Assembly: GCF_004122095.1 (NCBI RefSeq)
Contig: NZ_SAWZ01000009.1
Location: 62,001 to 126,000, forward strand
DNA: 64,000 nucleotides
From: Pseudoxanthomonas composti
GTDB taxonomy: Bacteria > Pseudomonadota > Gammaproteobacteria > Xanthomonadales > Xanthomonadaceae
Direction of reading: 5' to 3'
Each line of letters starts with the position of its first letter. Position 1 is the stretch's first letter. Position numbers and translations under genes: made by a program. The notes under the pieces are model-generated. The model was not told where the DNA came from. It did no database searches and saw nothing but the letters and a program-made list of their open reading frames with translations. This document shows, in pieces, positions 1-8,837 of this stretch.

Positions 1-122
1 TCCACACGCCTCGAAAGCATCCGATGCCTGCCTCCACGACCCGGGGCCGCGTCCAAGCACCGCACAGTCCGCGTGTCCGCTACCACCAATGTTGCATTGC
101 TAGATGCGGCAGGTGCGGGGAT

Positions 123-135
123 ATGATTCCATCAT
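123..135. promoter_or_regulatory. Candidate operator upstream of mdcA
   Basis: A 13-bp palindrome (ATGAT-TCC-ATCAT) lies in an AT-rich patch just ahead of mdcA. Adjacent bases extend a second imperfect symmetry, CCAT...ATGG. FadR-type GntR repressors bind short palindromes of this kind, and a GntR gene lies downstream of this operon. That this palindrome is its site is inference from position only. Confidence 0.35.
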
Positions 136-147
136 AATTATGGCGTA

Positions 148-1803
148 ATGAATGGGTGGCCCGTGACCGAGTGGACCCGATTGAACGAGGAGCGGCAGCG
201 GCGCCTGCAGGCGGCCGGCAGCCTGGCCAGGGGCCGGCTGGTGGCGTCCAAGGACGTGGTGGCGCTGCTGGAGCGTGTCATCGCGCCCGGAGATCGGGTC
301 TGCCTGGAAGGCAACAACCAGAAGCAGGCCGATTTCCTGGCCCAGTGCCTGACCCAGGTCGATCCGGCCAAGGTCCACGACCTGCACATGGTGCAATCGG
401 TGCTGTCGCTGCCCTCGCATCTTGATGTGTTCGAGAACGGCATCGCCAAGCGCCTGGACTTCTCCTTTTCCGGCCCGCAGGGCGCGCGGCTGGCGCAGTT
501 GGTGGCCGACAAGCGCATCGAGATCGGCGCCATCCACACCTACCTGGAGCTGTTCGGCCGCTACTTCATCGATCTGACGCCGCGCGTGGCGCTGGTGGCA
601 GCGCACGCGGCCGACCGCCAGGGCAACCTCTACACCGGACCGAACACCGAGGACACCCCGGCCATCGTGGAGGCCACCGCGTTCAAGGGCGGCATCGTCA
701 TCGCTCAGGTCAACGAAATCGTGGACCGCCTGCCGCGCGTCGACATCCCTGCCGACTGGGTCAACTTCGTCACCCACGCGCCCAAGCCCAATTACATCGA
801 GCCGCTGTTCACCCGCGACCCGGCGCAGATCTCCGAGGTGCAGGTGCTGATGGCGATGATGGCCATCAAGGGCATCTACGCCGAATACGGGGTGGAGCGC
901 CTCAACCATGGCATCGGCTTCGACACCGCGGCGATCGAGCTGTTGCTGCCGACCTACGCCGAGTCCCTGGGACTGAAGGGCAAGATCTGCCGGCACTGGG
1001 CCTTGAACCCGCATCCGGCGCTGATCCCGGCGATCGAATCGGGCTTCGTCGAGTCCGTGCATTCCTTCGGCTCGGAGCTGGGCATGGAGGACTACATCGC
1101 CGCGCGCGCCGATGTGTTCTTCACCGGTGCCGACGGTTCGATGCGCTCCAACCGCGCCTTCTCGCAGACCGCCGGCCTGTATGCCTGCGACATGTTTATC
1201 GGCTCCACCCTGCAGATCGACCTGGCCGGCAACAGCTCCACGGCCACCCGCGACCGCATCGCCGGCTTCGGCGGGGCGCCCAACATGGGCTCGGACGCGC
1301 GCGGCCGACGCCACGCCAGTCCGGCCTGGCTCAAGGCCGGCCGTGAGGCGGCGCGCCCGGGCCAGATGCCGCGCGGACGCAAGCTGGTGGTGCAGATGGT
1401 GGAGACCTTCCGCGAACACATGGCGCCGGCCTTCGTGGACCGGCTCGATGCCTGGGACTTGGCCGAGCGCGCCGACATGCCGCTGCCGCCGGTGATGATC
1501 TACGGCGATGACGTCAGCCACGTGCTGACCGAGGAAGGCATCGCCAACCTGCTGCTGTGCCACAGCGCCGAGGAGCGCGAGCAGGCCATCCGTGGCGTGG
1601 CCGGCTACACGGCCGTCGGGCTTGGCCGGGACAAGGCCATGGTGGAGAACCTGCGCGACCGCGGCGTGATCAAGCGCCCGGAAGACCTGGGCATCAAGCG
1701 CCGCGAGGCCACGCGCGACCTGCTGGCCGCGCGCACGGTCAAGGACCTGGTGCGCTGGTCGGGCGGTCTGTACGACCCGCCCAAGCGCTTCCGCAATTGG
1801 TAA
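148..1803 (+). CDS. mdcA: Malonate decarboxylase alpha subunit (acyl-carrier-protein transferase)
   Basis: This 551-residue protein matches MdcA, which swaps the acetyl group on the carrier protein MdcC for malonate, giving malonyl-S-ACP and acetate. It has the CoA-transferase-like family fold and the usual length. It is the first gene of a tight seven-gene mdc cluster: mdcC follows after 10 bp, and the later genes overlap or nearly touch. No convincing ribosome-binding site precedes the ATG. An in-frame GTG at 163 is an alternative start and would remove five residues. The cluster is cytoplasmic and catabolises malonate to acetate and CO2. The family assignment is firm; the exact start is not. 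Confidence 0.95.
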   Translation: MNGWPVTEWTRLNEERQRRLQAAGSLARGRLVASKDVVALLERVIAPGDRVCLEGNNQKQADFLAQCLTQVDPAKVHDLHMVQSVLSLPSHLDVFENGIAKRLDFSFSGPQGARLAQLVADKRIEIGAIHTYLELFGRYFIDLTPRVALVAAHAADRQGNLYTGPNTEDTPAIVEATAFKGGIVIAQVNEIVDRLPRVDIPADWVNFVTHAPKPNYIEPLFTRDPAQISEVQVLMAMMAIKGIYAEYGVERLNHGIGFDTAAIELLLPTYAESLGLKGKICRHWALNPHPALIPAIESGFVESVHSFGSELGMEDYIAARADVFFTGADGSMRSNRAFSQTAGLYACDMFIGSTLQIDLAGNSSTATRDRIAGFGGAPNMGSDARGRRHASPAWLKAGREAARPGQMPRGRKLVVQMVETFREHMAPAFVDRLDAWDLAERADMPLPPVMIYGDDVSHVLTEEGIANLLLCHSAEEREQAIRGVAGYTAVGLGRDKAMVENLRDRGVIKRPEDLGIKRREATRDLLAARTVKDLVRWSGGLYDPPKRFRNW

Positions 1804-1813
1804 GGGGATAACG

Positions 1814-2134
1814 ATGGAAACCCTCAAGTATCGCTTCGACGGCCGCACCGCCCCCAAGGGGACGCTCGACCATGTGCTGGTCGGCGTGGTCGCCTCTGGC
1901 AACCTGGAAGTGCTGATCGAGCCGGCCGCGCTGGACGGGGCGATGGAGATCGAAATCGTCACCGCCGCGCGCGGCTTCGGCGCGATCTGGCAGGCGGTGC
2001 TGGACGACTTCGCCGCCCGCCACCCGCTGCGGGACGTGCGCATCAGCATCAACGATGTCGGCGCCACGCCTGCGGTGGTCAGCCTGCGGCTGGACCAGGC
2101 GGTGGAAACGCTGCTGGAAGGCGGTGCGGCATGA
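1814..2134 (+). CDS. mdcC: Malonate decarboxylase delta subunit (acyl carrier protein)
   Basis: This 106-residue protein is the dedicated acyl carrier of malonate decarboxylase. The family carries a 2'-(5''-triphosphoribosyl)-3'-dephospho-CoA arm on a serine; here the likely attachment site is Ser28 in the segment VVASGNLEV. The length is normal. A GGGGAT ribosome-binding sequence precedes the start, and the stop overlaps the mdcD start by four bases (ATGA), so the two are probably translationally coupled. The genes that make and attach its prosthetic group, mdcB and mdcG, lie downstream in the same cluster. Confidence 0.93.
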   Translation: METLKYRFDGRTAPKGTLDHVLVGVVASGNLEVLIEPAALDGAMEIEIVTAARGFGAIWQAVLDDFAARHPLRDVRISINDVGATPAVVSLRLDQAVETLLEGGAA

Positions 2135-3048
2135 GCCAGACGATGCAGGCGCACAGCTTCTACGAGGCCGATGCGCGCGAACGCGTGGCCGGCGTGCTGG
2201 ATGCCGGTTCCTTCAACGAATTCCTGGGCCCGCGTCGGCGCATGACCAGCCCGCACCTGGCGCAGCTGGACCAGCCCGGCGCGTTCGATGACGGCATCGT
2301 GGTCGGCGAAGGCCTGCTGCAGGGCCGCTCGGTACTGATCGCCGCCCAGCAAGGGCAGTTCATGGGCGGCGGTGTCGGCGAGGTGCATGGCGCCAAGCTG
2401 GTCGGCCTGCTGGAACGCGCCCAGCGCACCCGACCCGCGGCGGTACTGCTGTTGCTGGACACCGGTGGCGTGCGCCTGCACGAAGCCAACGCTGGCCTGA
2501 TCGCGATCTCCGAGATCATGCGCGCCACCCTGGCCACGCGCGCGGCGGGCGTGCCGGTGCTGGCGCTGATCGGCAGCGGCAATGGCGCCTTCGGTGGCAT
2601 GGGCATCGTGGCGCGCTGCTGCAGCGCAGTGCTGATGTCAGAGGAAGGGCGGCTGTCGCTGTCCGGTCCGGAGGTGATCGAGACCGTGCGCGGAGTGGAA
2701 GAGTTCGACGCGCGCGACCGCGCCCTGGTGTGGCGCGTGACCGGTGGCAAGCATCGCTACCTGCTGGGCGAAGCGGCGCAGCTGGTGCCCGATCGCATGG
2801 AGGCCTTCGTCGCCGCTACGACCCAGGTCCTGGACCAGTTGCGCGCGCCGACATCGGAAGACCAGCAGCTGCAGGCATTGGAAGGCGAGCACGCGCGCCT
2901 GGCCGCGCGCATCGCCGCCTTCGGCGATTGCCGCGACGGCCTGCAGGTCTGGGAGCGGCTGGGCATCGATGAGGCGCAACGCCTGCCGCTGCTGGAGACC
3001 GACGCCTTCCTGGCCGCGACGCAAACGCGGAGGATCACATGGTTCTGA
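2131..3048 (+). CDS. mdcD: Malonate decarboxylase beta subunit
   Basis: This 305-residue protein is MdcD, one of the two carboxyl-transferase-like subunits that decarboxylate malonyl-S-ACP to acetyl-S-ACP. The crotonase-like core shows in the glycine-rich GSGNGAFGGMG segment near residues 149-159, which fits an oxyanion-hole region. The start overlaps the mdcC stop and the end overlaps mdcE by 10 bases, so C, D and E form a coupled block as expected for subunits of one complex. This is the biotin-independent enzyme type: no biotin carrier or membrane decarboxylase subunit is present nearby. Confidence 0.93.
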   Translation: MSQTMQAHSFYEADARERVAGVLDAGSFNEFLGPRRRMTSPHLAQLDQPGAFDDGIVVGEGLLQGRSVLIAAQQGQFMGGGVGEVHGAKLVGLLERAQRTRPAAVLLLLDTGGVRLHEANAGLIAISEIMRATLATRAAGVPVLALIGSGNGAFGGMGIVARCCSAVLMSEEGRLSLSGPEVIETVRGVEEFDARDRALVWRVTGGKHRYLLGEAAQLVPDRMEAFVAATTQVLDQLRAPTSEDQQLQALEGEHARLAARIAAFGDCRDGLQVWERLGIDEAQRLPLLETDAFLAATQTRRITWF

Positions 3049-3743
3049 ACGCACTCCTGGATCAGCTGTTCCCGCAAGGCCATCGCATCGACGTGCGCGA
3101 TGACGTGCTCAGCGGCACGGCCAGCACCTCCGCCGGCGAGGTGACCGTCATCGGCACGGCCAACAAGCTGGAGGTCGGCGTGGATCATGCGCTGGCGCTG
3201 GCGGCCACGGTCATCGCCAGCACCAAGGCCGATCCGCAGCGGCCGATCGTGATGCTGGTGGATACCGCCGGCCAGCGCCTGTCGCGTCGCGATGAGCTGC
3301 TGGGCATCAACGGGTACTTCGCGCACCTGGCCAAGGCGCTGGACCTGGCCCGGCGCCGCGGCGCCAGGCTGGTGTCGCTGGTCTATGGCGAATCGGTCAG
3401 TGGTGGTTTCCTGTCCTTCGGCCTGATGGCCGACAGCATCCACGCCCTGCCCGAGGCGCAGGTGCGGGTGATGGACCTGCGCGCGATGGCGCGGGTGACC
3501 AAGCAGCCGCTGGAGAAGCTGCAGGCGCTCAGCAAGAGCTCGCCGGTGTTCGCGCCAGGCGTGCAGAACTATGTGGCCATGGGCGCGGTGGAATCGGTCT
3601 GGGAAGGCGATCTGGCCGGTGCCCTGGTGGAGGCGCTGCAGGCGCCGGTCGCAGGCGATCAACGCCGCGCGCGCGGCGCCGAACGCGGCGGCCGCACCCG
3701 GGCGCGCGATGTCGCCGCGGCCGTGGAAGCGGGCGAGGCCTGA
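3039..3743 (+). CDS. mdcE: Malonate decarboxylase gamma subunit
   Basis: This 234-residue protein is MdcE, the partner of MdcD in the decarboxylase. The segment YGESVSGGFLSFGLMADS near residues 110-130 is the conserved crotonase-like core. The last 30 or so residues are rich in Arg, Ala and Gly and look poorly conserved. The gene overlaps mdcD and ends 4 bp before mdcG. Co-translation with mdcD fits a heterodimer. I see no frameshift. Confidence 0.92.
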   Translation: MVLNALLDQLFPQGHRIDVRDDVLSGTASTSAGEVTVIGTANKLEVGVDHALALAATVIASTKADPQRPIVMLVDTAGQRLSRRDELLGINGYFAHLAKALDLARRRGARLVSLVYGESVSGGFLSFGLMADSIHALPEAQVRVMDLRAMARVTKQPLEKLQALSKSSPVFAPGVQNYVAMGAVESVWEGDLAGALVEALQAPVAGDQRRARGAERGGRTRARDVAAAVEAGEA

Positions 3744-3747
3744 ACGC

Positions 3748-4392
3748 ATGGACGCCCGCCACACGCTGGTCTGGTTGCAGCCGCAGGCGGCGTGGCAGGC
3801 GCTGACGCCGGGTGCCCACGCGCGCCTGGCGGCGTGGTTCGCCGCCGGCCATCCAGCAGTGGTGGCGCGCCGGCAGGAGCACGACGCGCAGGACGTATTG
3901 CGGCTGGGCGTGCCGCTGCCGCCGGGCGAGGGCAAGCAGCGCCTGGCGCTGGTGGCAAGCCAGGCGGCGATCCGGCGCGCCAGCGCGCCACCGACGCTGG
4001 ATCAGGTCCGTGCCGCCGCGCCCGCGGACTGGGCCGTCGCGCTCGATGACCTGCGCGAGGTTTCATGCACGCTCGGGCAGAGGCCGGGTGTGTTCGGTGG
4101 CTTTGCCTGGCAGGCGATCACGGGGCTGCCCTACGTCCATGCGGCCTCCGACCTGGACCTGCTGTGGCAGGTGACGGCGCCCTCGCAGGCGCAGGCCATC
4201 GTCCAGCAGCTCCGGCGGTGGGAAGCGCGTCATGGACGCCGCGCCGACGGCGAGTGCGTGCTGCCCGACGGCCGCGCCTTTAGCTGGCGCGAGTACGCCG
4301 GCGCTGCGGACAAGGTGCTGGTCAAGGCGCATGGCCAATGCACGCTGGTGGCGCGCCAGGCCTTGTGGGTTGGATCGAGGCAGGCCGCATGA
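3748..4392 (+). CDS. mdcG: Phosphoribosyl-dephospho-CoA transferase (MdcG)
   Basis: This 214-residue protein matches MdcG, the nucleotidyltransferase-like enzyme that attaches the triphosphoribosyl-dephospho-CoA group to a serine of MdcC, converting apo- to holo-carrier. The reading frame stays open upstream, but the ATG at 3748, just after the mdcE stop, gives the expected N-terminus (MDARHTLVWL). The segment SDLDLLWQV resembles the metal-binding aspartates of nucleotidyltransferases. Its stop overlaps the mdcB start (ATGA). Confidence 0.9.
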   Translation: MDARHTLVWLQPQAAWQALTPGAHARLAAWFAAGHPAVVARRQEHDAQDVLRLGVPLPPGEGKQRLALVASQAAIRRASAPPTLDQVRAAAPADWAVALDDLREVSCTLGQRPGVFGGFAWQAITGLPYVHAASDLDLLWQVTAPSQAQAIVQQLRRWEARHGRRADGECVLPDGRAFSWREYAGAADKVLVKAHGQCTLVARQALWVGSRQAA

Positions 4393-5270
4393 AGCCTCAG
4401 CCCGCCATCGCCCATGCACCCATCGCCGCGCCAACCGCGCGCGCAAGCCGGGCCGACGCCGCCGCGCGCCTGGGCCGCCTGGCCGTGGCCAGCCTGCATG
4501 CCGAGCTGGTGTGCGCGCCCAAGCCCGGGCTGGTGACCCCTTTCGATGCGGGCAGCCATGACGACATGGATGCCAGCACGTTTCATCGCAGCCTGTTCGC
4601 GCTGCGCGGCTATTTCCATGCGATCGCGCGGGCGGGCCTGGCCGACGCCGGTTTCGACACCCTGCGCAGCCTCGGGCTGTCCGCGGAGTCGGCGATGCAG
4701 CGTGCGACCGGTGGCATCAATACCCACCGCGGGGCAATCTTCAGCCTCGGCCTGCTGGTGGCCAGCGCCGCGCGGTGCCGGCGGCAGGGACAGACCATGC
4801 CGAGTGCCGAGGCCGTCTGCCAGGGTGTGACGCATTGGGCCGAGGCCCTGCGCGCCGCGCCGGTGGATGCGCACAGCCACGGCCAGCGCGCCATGCGCGC
4901 CCATCGCATCGCCGGCGTGCGCGAGCAGGCCGCGGCCGGTTATCCGCTGCTGCGCCTGGTCGCGCTGCCCGCGCTTGCGCAGGGGCGGGCCTGGGGCCTG
5001 GAGCGCGAGGCGGCGCTGGTGCACACGCTGATGACCTTGATCGCGGTGGTGGACGATCTCAACCTGCTCCATCGCGGCGGCGCGTCGGGTCTGGTCCTGG
5101 CCAAGCGCAGCGCCCAGGCCTTCCTGCAGCGCGGCAGCGTCAGGCAAGCGGACTGGCGCACGCAGCTGCAGGCCATCGGCAGCCAGTTCGTGGCGCGTCG
5201 CCTCAGTCCGGGCGGCAGTGCCGACCTGCTGGCCTGCGCCTGGTTTCTTTCGCAGCAGGAGGCGCTGTGA
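4389..5270 (+). CDS. mdcB: Triphosphoribosyl-dephospho-CoA synthase (MdcB)
   Basis: This 293-residue protein belongs to the CitG/MdcB family, which joins ATP and dephospho-CoA to make the prosthetic-group precursor for MdcC. Conserved family segments are visible: CAPKPGLVTPFDAGSHDDM near residues 40-60 and GGINTHRGAIFSLG near residues 108-121. The start overlaps the mdcG stop, and the stop overlaps the mdcH GTG start. In the common mdcABCDEGH order mdcB follows mdcA; here it sits between G and H, so the two cofactor genes are adjacent. Confidence 0.92.
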   Translation: MKPQPAIAHAPIAAPTARASRADAAARLGRLAVASLHAELVCAPKPGLVTPFDAGSHDDMDASTFHRSLFALRGYFHAIARAGLADAGFDTLRSLGLSAESAMQRATGGINTHRGAIFSLGLLVASAARCRRQGQTMPSAEAVCQGVTHWAEALRAAPVDAHSHGQRAMRAHRIAGVREQAAAGYPLLRLVALPALAQGRAWGLEREAALVHTLMTLIAVVDDLNLLHRGGASGLVLAKRSAQAFLQRGSVRQADWRTQLQAIGSQFVARRLSPGGSADLLACAWFLSQQEAL

Positions 5271-6187
5271 CGCTGGCCCTGCTGTGCCCAGGCCAGGGAG
5301 GGCAGCACCCCGGCATGTTCGCGCGCCTGGAACAGGTGCCGGCCGCCAGCGCCCTGATGCGCCACGGTAGCGCGCTGCTGGACGAGGACGTCCTGGCCCT
5401 GGCCGGCGATGCGCGGCGCTTCGACAACGCCATCGCCCAGCCACTGGTGTGCCTGGCGACGGTTGCGCATTGGCTGGCGCTCAAGGATGCGATTCCCGCA
5501 CCGGCCCTGGTACTGGGTTACAGCGTCGGTGAGCTGGCGGCTCACGCCATCGCCGGCAGCTTCTCCGCCGAGGATTGCCTTCGGCTCGCTGCCGAGCGGG
5601 CGGCCTTGATGGATGCCAGCAGCCCGGCCGACGCGGGCCTGATGGCGGTCGTGGGACTGCCTGCGCAGGCCGTGGTCGCGCTGGCCGCGCAGCATGCGGT
5701 GGTCCCTGCGATCTTCAATGCCGAGGACCATGTGGTGCTCGGTGGCGCGCGCCAGGCGCTCGGGGCCCTACGCGAAGCACTGGAAGCACAGGGCGCCCGC
5801 GTGGTGACGCTGCCGGTCGCCGTGCCCTCGCATACCCACTGGCTGAAGCCTGCAGCGCAATCTTTCGCCCAGCTGCTGCAGGCGCTGCCGCCGCAGCGCC
5901 CGGCCTTGCGCGTGCTTGCGGGAATCGATGCGCAACCGGTGCCCAGCGGTGCGGAAGTGGCGCGCACGCTTGCCGCACAGCTCGCCCAGCCGCTGCAATG
6001 GCAGCAGGTGATGCAGCAGGCGGTCGAGCGCGGGGCGCGGGTCTTTCTCGAACTCGGCCCAGGTGCGGCGCTGTCGAAGATGGCGCGGGAGATCGACCCC
6101 TCGTGTCAGGCGCGCTCGGTGGAGGACTTCAGGACTTTGGATGGCGTGGCCGAGTGGGTATCGACGGCGCTGGCGCGTGCGGGGTGA
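5267..6187 (+). CDS. mdcH: Malonate decarboxylase malonyl-CoA:ACP transacylase (MdcH)
   Basis: This 306-residue acyltransferase primes the decarboxylase by moving malonyl groups from malonyl-CoA to the MdcC carrier. The FabD-like fold is clear: an N-terminal LLCPGQGGQHPGMF motif and the nucleophile elbow GYSVGE, with Ser86 as nucleophile. The start is GTG, overlapping the mdcB stop in a GTGA arrangement. An upstream in-frame extension exists, but it only shadows mdcB. This is the last gene of the coupled block; a 156-bp gap follows. Confidence 0.92.
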   Translation: MTLALLCPGQGGQHPGMFARLEQVPAASALMRHGSALLDEDVLALAGDARRFDNAIAQPLVCLATVAHWLALKDAIPAPALVLGYSVGELAAHAIAGSFSAEDCLRLAAERAALMDASSPADAGLMAVVGLPAQAVVALAAQHAVVPAIFNAEDHVVLGGARQALGALREALEAQGARVVTLPVAVPSHTHWLKPAAQSFAQLLQALPPQRPALRVLAGIDAQPVPSGAEVARTLAAQLAQPLQWQQVMQQAVERGARVFLELGPGAALSKMAREIDPSCQARSVEDFRTLDGVAEWVSTALARAG

Positions 6188-6343
6188 GGGCGCCGCAGGC
6201 GGGCAAAAACCACGGCATACAGGGAGCACACGCGCAAGGAGCGCGCATGGCGGCACGCAGTTTTGACTAGCAAGGTTTGACTACCCTGGGTGGCGGGTCG
6301 CCACTCGCAAGCTGTACGGAAGCACGCGTCTTTGGGAGGGTGC

Positions 6344-7693
6344 ATGAGTCCGCAAATCGCAACGATCATCGGTCTGGTGGTCATGTTCATTGTCGCCACG
6401 GCCTTGCCGATCAACATGGGGGCCGTGGCCTTCGCCCTGGCCTTCATCATCGGTGGTCTGTGGGTGGGGCTGGATGCCAAGGCGGTGCTGGGCGGCTTCC
6501 CCGGCGACCTGTTCCTGACCCTGGTGGGCATCACCTACCTGTTCGCCATTGCGCAGAAGAACGGCACCATCGATCTGCTCATCAGCTGGGCGGTCAAGGC
6601 CGTGCGCGGCAAGATCGCCGCGATCCCGTGGGTGATGTTCATCGTCTCGGCGCTGTTGACGGCCTTCGGTGCGCTCGGCCCGGCGGCGGTGGCCATCATC
6701 GGCCCGGTGGCGCTGCGCTTTGCCAAGCAGTACCGGATCAATCCGCTGATGATGGGCCTGCTGGTGATCCATGGCGCGCAGGCCGGCGGCTTTTCGCCCA
6801 TCAGCATCTATGGCGGCATCACCAACAAGGTCGTGGAGAAGGCCGGGCTGGAGGTGTCGGAGATGTCGGTGTTCCTGACCAGCCTGTTCTTCAACCTGGC
6901 CATGGGCCTGATCTGCTTCTGCGCCTTCGGCGGGCTTGCCCTGCTGCGTCGCAGCCACGCCTCGCTGGCCGAGGCGGAGTTCGTGGCGGTGGACCAGTCC
7001 TCGCACCGCAAGTTCGCCATTGAGGGCCATGGCGCGATGGTCGCCGCAGGCGGCGGCACCTTGTCGACCAACCCGGTCGCGCTGGAAGCGGTGGCCCTGA
7101 CCCGCGACCGCATCTTCACCCTGGTGGGCCTGCTGGGCCTGGGCGTGGCGGCGCTGATCTACAACCTCAACGTCGGCCTGGTGTCGATGACCGTGGCCGT
7201 GGTGCTGGCCCTGCTTTCGCCCAGCGCGCAAAAGGGCGCGGTGGAGAGCATCAGCTGGTCCACCGTGTTGCTGATCAGCGGTGTGGTGACTTATATCGAG
7301 GTGCTGCAGAAGTCAGGTGCGGTGGACTACATCGGCGTGGGCGTGTCGGAGATCGGCTGGCCGCTGCTGGGCGCCCTGCTGGTCTGCTACGTCGGCGGCA
7401 TCGTCTCGGCCTTCGCCTCCTCGGCGGCGGTGCTGGGGGCGACCATTCCGCTGGCCGTGCCGTTCCTGATGCAAGGCCAGCTGGGCGCGGCCGGCGTGAT
7501 CTGCGCGCTGGCGGTGTCTTCCACCATCGTCGATGTCAGCCCGTTCTCCACCAACGGCGCGCTGGTGGTGGCGTCGGCGGCCGAGGACGAGCGCGAGAAG
7601 CTGTTCCGCCGCTTCCTGGTCTACAGCGGGCTGGTGGTGGCATTGGGCCCGCTGGCGGCGTGGCTGGTGTATGTGGTGCCTGGGTGGCTCTGA
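6344..7693 (+). CDS. matC: MatC-type dicarboxylate (malonate) carrier
   Basis: This 449-residue integral membrane protein has about 12 hydrophobic segments and the N-terminal region of the MatC dicarboxylate carrier family (SLC13/ion-transporter-like). The start at 6344 is chosen because GGGAGG lies just upstream; the frame is open further 5' but not protein-like. Repeated short glycine/serine re-entrant motifs (GGFSPISIYGG, DVSPFSTNGA) fit the two pseudo-repeats of such carriers. Its place behind the mdc genes points to malonate uptake. It replaces the MdcF or MadLM transporters of other mdc operons. The substrate is inference from context. Confidence 0.85.
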   Translation: MSPQIATIIGLVVMFIVATALPINMGAVAFALAFIIGGLWVGLDAKAVLGGFPGDLFLTLVGITYLFAIAQKNGTIDLLISWAVKAVRGKIAAIPWVMFIVSALLTAFGALGPAAVAIIGPVALRFAKQYRINPLMMGLLVIHGAQAGGFSPISIYGGITNKVVEKAGLEVSEMSVFLTSLFFNLAMGLICFCAFGGLALLRRSHASLAEAEFVAVDQSSHRKFAIEGHGAMVAAGGGTLSTNPVALEAVALTRDRIFTLVGLLGLGVAALIYNLNVGLVSMTVAVVLALLSPSAQKGAVESISWSTVLLISGVVTYIEVLQKSGAVDYIGVGVSEIGWPLLGALLVCYVGGIVSAFASSAAVLGATIPLAVPFLMQGQLGAAGVICALAVSSTIVDVSPFSTNGALVVASAAEDEREKLFRRFLVYSGLVVALGPLAAWLVYVVPGWL

Positions 7694-8093
7694 GGCGAGG
7701 AGTGAGTGGGGCAAAGCGAGGAGTGAGGAGTGAGTAAAGGCAGATGAGGGGTGTTTTGGGAGCGGCTTGAGGTGGCCTCGGGCCATCTGCGGCGAAGGGC
7801 TTTAATGAGAAAGCCCTTCGCGGCTGAAGCCGCTCCCACAGGATGCTGCGCGGGAACTTGATTTCCTCTTGTGGCCTGCTGGTTCAACGCGCTTCCGATG
7901 CGGGGCCCGGCACTGTGCAACAGAGCCGATGGCAACGCGCGCCCGGTGTGCCTGGACCGCGCGGATGGACTGAGCGCGCCGTTCGGTCCGCTCCGCTCGA
8001 TGGCCCATCCCTGCGCGCGTCGCGACGTCGGTTCTGCTGCATGCAGGCGTTAGAATTCATCCATCATTCCCGCCTTCGAGGCCCCCTTCCGCC
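7694..8093. repeat. Intergenic repeat region with GAGTGAG units and a REP-like palindrome
   Basis: This 400-bp gap holds no convincing gene. From about 7695 to 7735 short GGAGTGA/GAGTGAG units recur with a 7-nt spacing. From 7756 to 7840 lies an imperfect inverted repeat whose right arm is GGCTGAAGCCGCTCCCAC, a member of the REP-like family seen throughout the window. A weak TAGAAT -10-like box at 8051-8056 could serve the downstream GntR gene. Confidence 0.6.
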
Positions 8094-8816
8094 ATGACCC
8101 TTGCGCCCGAGCCATCACCGCGCCGCAAGCGTGGCGCGCTGTACGAGGAGGTGGCCGACACGCTGCGGCAGAAGATCTACGACTACGTGTTGCCGCCGGG
8201 CGACTGGATCGACGAGCCGGCCCTGGCCGAGGAGCTCGGCATTTCCCGCACCCCCCTGCGCGAGAGCCTCAAGCTGCTGGCAGCCGAAGGCCTGGTGCAG
8301 ATGGAGCCGGGGCGCGGGGCGCGGGTGACGCGCCTGACGCTGGAAGACCTCTACGAGCTGTTCCCGGTGATGGCCATGCTGGAGGGTCGCTGCGCCTTCG
8401 AAGCCGTGCGCAAGATCGATGCGCCCGGCCTGGAGCGGCTGGAAGCGCTGCACGCAGCGATGGAAGTGGCCGCCGAGGCCGGCGACATGGCTGAGTTCTA
8501 TCGGAACAACTATCTGATCCACCAGACCGTACAGGACTATGCGGGCAACCCCTGGCTGATCCGCGTCACTCACGACCTGCACCGCATCCTCAAGATGCAC
8601 CGCGGCCGCCAGCTGCTGACCCCAGGCCGCATGGAAAAGTCGCTCACCGAACACCGCGAGCTGATGGCCTGCTTCCGCAACCGCGACAGCGCCGAGGCCG
8701 AGCGCACCATGAACCGCCATCTGCTCAGCCAAGGCGAGGCACTGGCGCAGTACGTCGCCGCCGGCGGCAAGCTCAATGTGCCGGCGCCGCTGCCTGGGGC
8801 TAGGGGTGAGGGGTGA
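8094..8816 (+). CDS. GntR-family (FadR subfamily) regulator, probable malonate regulator
   Basis: This 240-residue protein has an N-terminal winged helix-turn-helix (about residues 15-80, including ISRTPLRESLKLLAAEGLV) and a C-terminal all-helical FCD ligand domain (about 85-220). FadR-type GntR proteins such as MdcY control malonate operons in other bacteria, and this gene lies 400 bp after the transporter on the same strand. A repressor role on mdcA is inference. The stop codon lies inside a GGGGTGA heptamer tract, so the last residues (ARGEG) are repeat-encoded. Confidence 0.85.
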   Translation: MTLAPEPSPRRKRGALYEEVADTLRQKIYDYVLPPGDWIDEPALAEELGISRTPLRESLKLLAAEGLVQMEPGRGARVTRLTLEDLYELFPVMAMLEGRCAFEAVRKIDAPGLERLEALHAAMEVAAEAGDMAEFYRNNYLIHQTVQDYAGNPWLIRVTHDLHRILKMHRGRQLLTPGRMEKSLTEHRELMACFRNRDSAEAERTMNRHLLSQGEALAQYVAAGGKLNVPAPLPGARGEG

Positions 8817-8837
8817 GGGGTGAGGGGTGAGGGGTGA
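8803..8837. repeat. GGGGTGA heptamer tandem repeat, five copies
   Basis: Five exact tandem copies of GGGGTGA begin inside the last codons of the GntR gene and run past its stop. Degenerate GAGTGAG-like units continue to about 8893. Because the unit is 7 nt and contains TGA, every reading frame meets a stop within three units. Such heptamer tracts can change copy number by slippage. Confidence 0.9.

Noticed and set aside
100..2481. 793-codon open frame on the minus strand across mdcA-mdcD
   Set aside because: It is antisense to well-recognised mdc genes; the product has no family features and reflects GC-rich codon bias in the opposite strand.
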